Shown here in pieces: positions 59,224-64,000 of a stretch of 64,000 nt of DNA; position 1 is the first letter of the stretch, and every line of letters begins with the position of its first letter. Position numbers and translations under genes: made by a program. The notes under the pieces were generated by a model. The model ran no database searches. It saw only the letters and a program-made list of their open reading frames with translations, and was not told where the DNA came from. The DNA comes from Colletotrichum lupini (Eukaryota > Ascomycota > Sordariomycetes > Glomerellales > Glomerellaceae), in assembly GCF_023278565.1 (NCBI RefSeq), contig NC_064677.1, positions 3,534,001 through 3,598,000 of the forward strand. Reading direction: 5' to 3'.

Positions 59224-62200
59224 TTATTCCTCGTCACTACTCTCCATCACGAAACCTCCTCTGGTGCGCTGTCGTGAGCGTGCTGTAGGCACCGGCGCAT
59301 CTTCGTCATCCGAATCGGCATCTGCCTTCTCTGAAGCCTTCGCCCCTTCTTCAGCAGTAGCTGCCTCAGGAGTGATGCGTCTCCGTTTCCGAGATCCCTT
59401 TCCTTGAGAGGAAGATGGACTGGAGCTCAATGGCGTAGCATTGTCTCCATTCTGCTCGCCGTCGCTATCGGCATCCATATCAACGTCGGCACTCGGCCGG
59501 GTAGACTGAGTGCCTCTCGTCACAGCGAGGACATCATCGTCATTGTCGTCGCTATCATCAAGCAGCACCGCTGCTGGTCTCTTGGTCGGCTCCGATATCG
59601 CAACCTTCTCCACAATACGAGCCAAACGCGAGCGTTGTGCCTCTTCTCGTTGGAAGAACTCACGGTCGTACTCCTCGTCCGTGTCGTCATCGCTAGCGTG
59701 GACGTACGCTTCGCTCTTGATCTTTCTCGCCTTTTCTCTCTCGCGCTCTCTGCGCTTCTGGGCCTTTTCTTCCAACTCGGAATCATTCGGCGCCTCCTCA
59801 TCTTCGCTGTCTTTTCTGCGCCTCCTCCGCTTCGTCTTTTTAGAAGCAGGGTCGTCAATAGCTTTGCGGACGGTAGGGCCCAGGGGTTCAAAGAGGAAGC
59901 CGTCATCAATATCATCATCGTCGTCATCGTACTCGGCTCGCTTTCGGGCTACTTTCTTGCGGCGAAGCTGATCCTCTGCGCTGGCACCATCAAAGGCGGG
60001 TGGATCAAACTCGGCATCGTTGATGTGCTTGATATACACACGAAGGAGACTGGCACTAAGATCTGGTGGCAGCATCCATACGGACTGGGGCGTCTCCTCG
60101 ATAGTCGGTGCTAGCCTCTCAAAACCAACCAGCTTCATGAGTAGACGCAGGTGAGAATTCTTAAATATGGCAGTCTTGCGGGCATCATTGTCCGGTCGCA
60201 CAGCTGGTACATGTTAGAGAGATCAACCAGTGTGGTCGCCTGAGGAAGTACTTACTCAAAGGGTGTCTATCGATTTGTGCGCCCTCGTCGGTGCCCTCGA
60301 CCGATGGTATGAGGAAATCAGCCGCCTCCCAGGCAGCACGCTCCTTTTCCGCAGTATCAAGAACTTTCTTGACCCACGAGATATGATCCTGTTGATTTTT
60401 GTCAAGCAGAGCGCCAACGACGATGGCGATTTGCCGGTCCAAATCCGCAGTGTACTTGAACTCGAGTTCTGCAGCGGGCCGAGGCGTCGATGTCGAAATA
60501 GTCTGTTTCTCATAGCCATATTCCAGGTAAAAAGCGGTGCTGCTAATCTTGGAGAAAAGCATCTCAATTATGAGTTCGGGCCGCTGCTCGATCTTGCGCG
60601 TGCACTTTCTGAGGATTTGCTTGGTCAGTTCTTCCCACTCCTTGTACATGGTAGAGTTCCTGTCGAGCGGTTCCGGCCCCTTGATCATGTTGTAAAGGAG
60701 ATGCACAATATCAACGCGGAAGAGCATGACGCTCATCTCTTGTTTAAAGGCTATGCGATAGAAGTATCGATGAGCGCGCTTCAGCTGAGAGTCGTCGAGA
60801 TCCTTGTAAAATTTGGTAAAGGCGACAAAAGTATCGACCACACCTTGGGGGGTAAAGCGCGATGTGAACCGATGGAAGTCGAACTTGCGCTCTTTGGACG
60901 TCTTTTCGGCATTTGCCTCGTCGTTGGCAGACTCATCGTTCTCCTCGTTATCAACTGTATCGATACCTGCTTCTTTCTCGGCTTTCTTCTTTCGCCGAGT
61001 CCGTTTACGAGACCGAACTTGCATGTCGACGTTTTGTTTCGAGTAGGCCTCCAGAATTCGCAAGAAGTGATGCACTAGCTCTGTGGCGGTGTCGAGATAC
61101 TCGAAGCCTTGCTCCTTGTATTGTCTGACGACATTGGCAATCAAGTCGTGTGTGGAGTCTTCGTAGAAGAGACGACTCAGCGTGTTTTCCGCAATCTCCT
61201 CATCGTCTTCGTTTCCTGACTCTGTCATTTCTTGGACCGTGAGCAGAATCTGCGTGAAACACCGCATCGCAGCCGTCAGGGTAGGCCAATCCTTATGTTC
61301 CCAAGAGTCGTGCATAGTCTTTGTGAGAGTGATGAACATTGCTTGATCCAGCACGCCGGCCACGAGATTGAAGCTGCTGACCTCTTCGGGGGCGCCTGCC
61401 TTCTTCGAGTCTCGTTTTGACTTTCTACGAGTTCGCTCCGCCTCCAAAAACCAGGCTACAAGATACATGTACTGTCGGCGATGGTAAGACAGAACATGGG
61501 GCGCCTCCCGGTCCAAGGACTTGCGAACATGCACGAACAAAGGGTTGAAACCAGCATCAAGGAAGTCTTCGACAAAGCTTCGGAGCTGGTCGTTAGCCCT
61601 TGCATTGAGCTTGACTGGGGCACCGAGGTCCTTGGATTCCACCTCTCCCTTCTTGGCCCGTCGCGGTGGCTTAAACGTTTTGGACTCGTCCAGTTTCTTT
61701 TGCCGCGTAGCGCTGTCTGCGAGCGCATCCTGACCAGTGATTGTTGATACCCGGCCGTCTTCGCGCTGCATCCATACCATGGTGCCGAAACGGTTGTGGC
61801 GGGTGGGCGCCTTGCGGTTGAAGGCACTGCGCATCGCGCTCTCCTTTTTCATCATTGAGGAGAGCTCTTTAGCCTTCGTCTTGTGTAATTGCTGTTCATT
61901 CATGAACAGCTTCTTGACCTCGACCTGTTTGACCAGGTGGTAGATGACTTCCATGAGAACTACGTCCTCGGTACGGAAGTCTTCGCCCATATTCGAAGCA
62001 ATCATCAGCAACACCGCAAAGATGTCCTGAAATGAAAATGCGTCTATCGTCGTGGAGCGGGATATCTGGGTCTCGTCGCCATCGTATTGGACACCGGCAG
62101 GAGGGGTAATCATGGCGATGTTGCGGAGGAAGAAAAGCACAAGCTTGATGATGCCCTGGTCGCGGGCAGATCGTTCGCCAATGGAAATTGCCATAGATGG

Positions 62201-62748
62201 TAGAGCTGCCCGGATAGCTGTATTGAGAACTTGAGCGCCGTCAAAGTTGATGATGGCCCGCTTGTATCCCACTTGCGCCAGCTCGAGAACAGGCATATGG
62301 CGATGGTGATTGACTGTCATTCGTTCGGCATCTCTTTCCATGGGCCAAGTAAGGGGCACCATAATCTCGAAGCAGGCTAGAGCTATACGTGCTTTGAATG
62401 TGTTGTTGGTATCGTTCTCGGGCCAGCTCGCGAGGATCTGGAGAAGATCGCCTTCCACGATGTTGGAGTCTGCAATGCATCGGGCTACATCCATGCGATT
62501 GGTCTTTTCGTCGTAGTGCCGAATCCATTTCTTCAGATCGCGGAGGACCTGGACGGCGTCGTCACCAAGTCTGTATCGTCCATCGTCGTCGGCGCTGGTG
62601 CCACCGAGCTATGTTCATGTCAGAGTCAATGTACAACGATTTGGGGAGGAATTCTCGGCTGGCCAAAACGTACCGCGGACACAAGACTGTTGATGTGCGC
62701 ACGAACTTCAGGGTGGACAACTTCTGTTGACCCGTCCGGCAACTCCAT
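59224..62748 (-). CDS. TOF1: Replication fork protection factor TOF1/Swi1 (Timeless family)
   Basis: Three exons, 62748-62674, 62608-60256 and 60203-59224, give 1135 residues, normal for the family. Introns are 65 nt (GTACGT, CTGAC branch, ATAG) and 52 nt (GTAAGT, TCTAAC branch, CCAG). The N-terminal TIMELESS domain is clear: [38 protein letters not shown], and [19 protein letters not shown] basic linker ([13 protein letters not shown]) and [20 protein letters not shown] follow, then a conserved block [20 protein letters not shown] after intron 2. The last 250 residues alternate acidic and basic runs. Tof1 with Csm3 forms the fork protection complex that stabilises stalled forks and helps S-phase checkpoint signalling. 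Confidence 0.95.
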
Positions 62749-63308
62749 CTTGTCGGTTCTGGCGGTATTCAAGACAATGGTAGATTGCAATTGAGGCTTG
62801 GTGGTGTCTCCATCTACACGCCAATAGTGACGATGATAGAAAAGCCCTGGAGGGACAGACCTGCCCTGGTTCACCTAGCGACGCGTCCAGCGCGATGCAG
62901 CGCGTCCTAACAGAAAGTTGCGTTGATTGGCCCCACATTTTGTGCTATCGATACCGAAGATTAGATAAGGCCCATGTAGGTATGGCGCGCGGACCGAAAG
63001 GTAGGTACCTGCTTTAGCTCTGGGCTTTGGGGCTCATTAGGGGGCCGCGGTTAACCTCGGGTCATGGGCAGCATCATGGCCCTGGACAAGCAACGACATC
63101 TGTCCACGGACTTCCGTTCTGTACTTCAATCTTAACAGTACTTCAAATCAAACTCGTAGAGTTTTACTTCCCTCATCACTTATTGTATCTTGCTCACTTG
63201 TTCCTCGCGAACTTCCATTCAATCCCTCACGCGGCCACAGCGGGGCTTACTCGAATATCACCGAGATCATAATCCCTGCACACTCACGTTTCGCTCACCT
63301 CGATAACT
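62749..63308. other. Divergent promoter region of TOF1 and the 3-hydroxyacyl-CoA dehydrogenase gene
   Basis: 560 bases shared by two divergent genes. A minus-strand frame extends in phase upstream of the TOF1 ATG but has no conserved content. No TATA box is obvious. Confidence 0.5.
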
Positions 63309-64000
63309 ATGGCGACTTCAATTGCTCGCGTACGGGCGGTGGCGAAGCTTCCAGGGCAGCTTCGGACGTTCAGCTCTACACCCAGAGTTGCTTCTGCAAC
63401 AGGGGGAGTGAAGCGATTGGGTGTCATCGGTGCTGGGCAGATGGTGAGAGAACCCGCGAATTAGCATGTGAATATGCGGCATCCAGAAACCTGACGGGTT
63501 CAAATCTAGGGACTCGGCATCGCGCTTGTGGCTGCTCAGAGAGCTCAAGTTCCCGTAACACTTGTCGATGCAAACAAGACGGCCTTGGATAAGGGTCTTG
63601 CATTTGCGGGTGAGTGTTCAACGACACACTGGTAACGAGTTCCGTTCGCTAACACCTCAACAGAAAAGCTTCTTGCAAAGGATGTTTCCAAGTCCAGAAT
63701 CACACAGGAACAGGCCGACAAGGCCCGCTCGCTGTTGTCGCCAGCCACGTCTATTGATGAGCTGTCGGATGTGGACTTTGTCATTGAGGCCGTTCCTGAA
63801 ATCCCCAAGCTCAAGTTCGACATCTTCTCCAAGCTGGCTGAGGTTTGCCCGAAGCATGCCATCTTGGCCACCAACACTTCATCCATCTCCATCACCCGCA
63901 TCGCCGCCTCCACCACCCAAGACCCGACAGACACCTCCGCGAGCTCCCGCGTCGTCTCAACCCACTTCATGAACCCCGTCCCGATCCAGAAGGGCGTCGA
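63309..64000 (+). CDS. 3-hydroxyacyl/3-hydroxybutyryl-CoA dehydrogenase, mitochondrial (partial at right edge)
   Basis: Exons 63309-63443, 63510-63609 and 63664 onward; the gene runs past base 64000. Introns are 66 nt and 54 nt with GTGAGA/GTGAGT donors and CTAG/ACAG acceptors. The first 35 residues, rich in Arg, Ser, Thr and Ala with no acidic residue, look like a mitochondrial leader (ATSIARVRAVAKLPGQLRTF). The Rossmann motif GVIGAGQMGLGIA is split by intron 1. Family blocks follow: VDFVIEAVPEIPKLKFDIF, ILATNTSSISITRIA, and STHFMNPVP with the catalytic-type His. The enzyme oxidises L-3-hydroxyacyl-CoA with NAD in mitochondrial beta-oxidation; chain-length preference cannot be told. Confidence 0.93.

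Noticed and set aside
1..64000. Search for CRISPR arrays, phage or bacterial insertion sequences and rRNA genes
   Set aside because: None seen; the window is eukaryotic nuclear DNA with spliceosomal introns.

Overview
The window is nuclear DNA of a filamentous ascomycete (Pezizomycotina), most likely a Sordariomycete. The evidence is the gene structure and the mutation pattern. Introns are short (about 50-116 nt), with GTRAGT-type donors and CTRAC-type branch sites close to the acceptor. Intergenic spaces are long, and two blocks are saturated with C-to-T/G-to-A change in the manner of repeat-induced point mutation (RIP). Thirteen protein genes can be supported; the last one runs off the right edge. 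The order within Sordariomycetes cannot be decided by eye.

Layout. 0-1 kb: NOP16-type nucleolar protein (minus). 2.6-9 kb: a divergent pair, a Gfo/Idh/MocA reductase resembling D-galacturonate reductase GaaA/GAR2 (minus) and a DHDPS-family aldolase resembling LGA1/GaaC (plus). The 4.1-kb space between them holds one match to the published galacturonate-response element. 9.6-11.1 kb: FAD-dependent oxidoreductase (minus). 12.6-13.4 kb: Gpx3/Hyr1-type thiol peroxidase with an upstream in-frame start that would add a mitochondrial leader. 13.4-32.8 kb: a gene desert holding a 2.85-kb DNA transposon with 8-bp target duplication and long terminal inverted repeats, its interior destroyed by RIP. 32.8-35.5 kb: Zn2Cys6 regulator of the PRO1/RosA/NosA type. 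35.5-41 kb: non-coding, with a second RIP block. 41-43.7 kb: an intronless cellular reverse-transcriptase-related gene (rvt, minus). 45.2-46.9 kb: MFS transporter. 47.0-47.3 kb: tRNA-derived, structured Pol III-type unit. 47.8-49.6 kb: membrane-anchored, degenerate AMP-binding protein (minus). 50.6-51.5 kb: POM34-type nucleoporin. 52.3-55.2 kb: HID1 family protein. 56.5-58.5 kb: epoxide-hydrolase-like pseudoenzyme. 59.2-62.7 kb: replication fork protection factor TOF1 (minus). 63.3 kb to the end: mitochondrial 3-hydroxyacyl-CoA dehydrogenase, partial.

Most genes are unrelated housekeeping genes. The only likely pathway pair is the reductase and aldolase, the first and third steps of fungal D-galacturonate (pectin sugar) catabolism, which fits a plant-associated or saprotrophic lifestyle. 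The most unusual items are the domesticated reverse transcriptase, the tRNA-derived unit, the hAT-like element with nearly intact ends around a RIP-destroyed core, and families of short motifs that recur between genes far more often than chance predicts.
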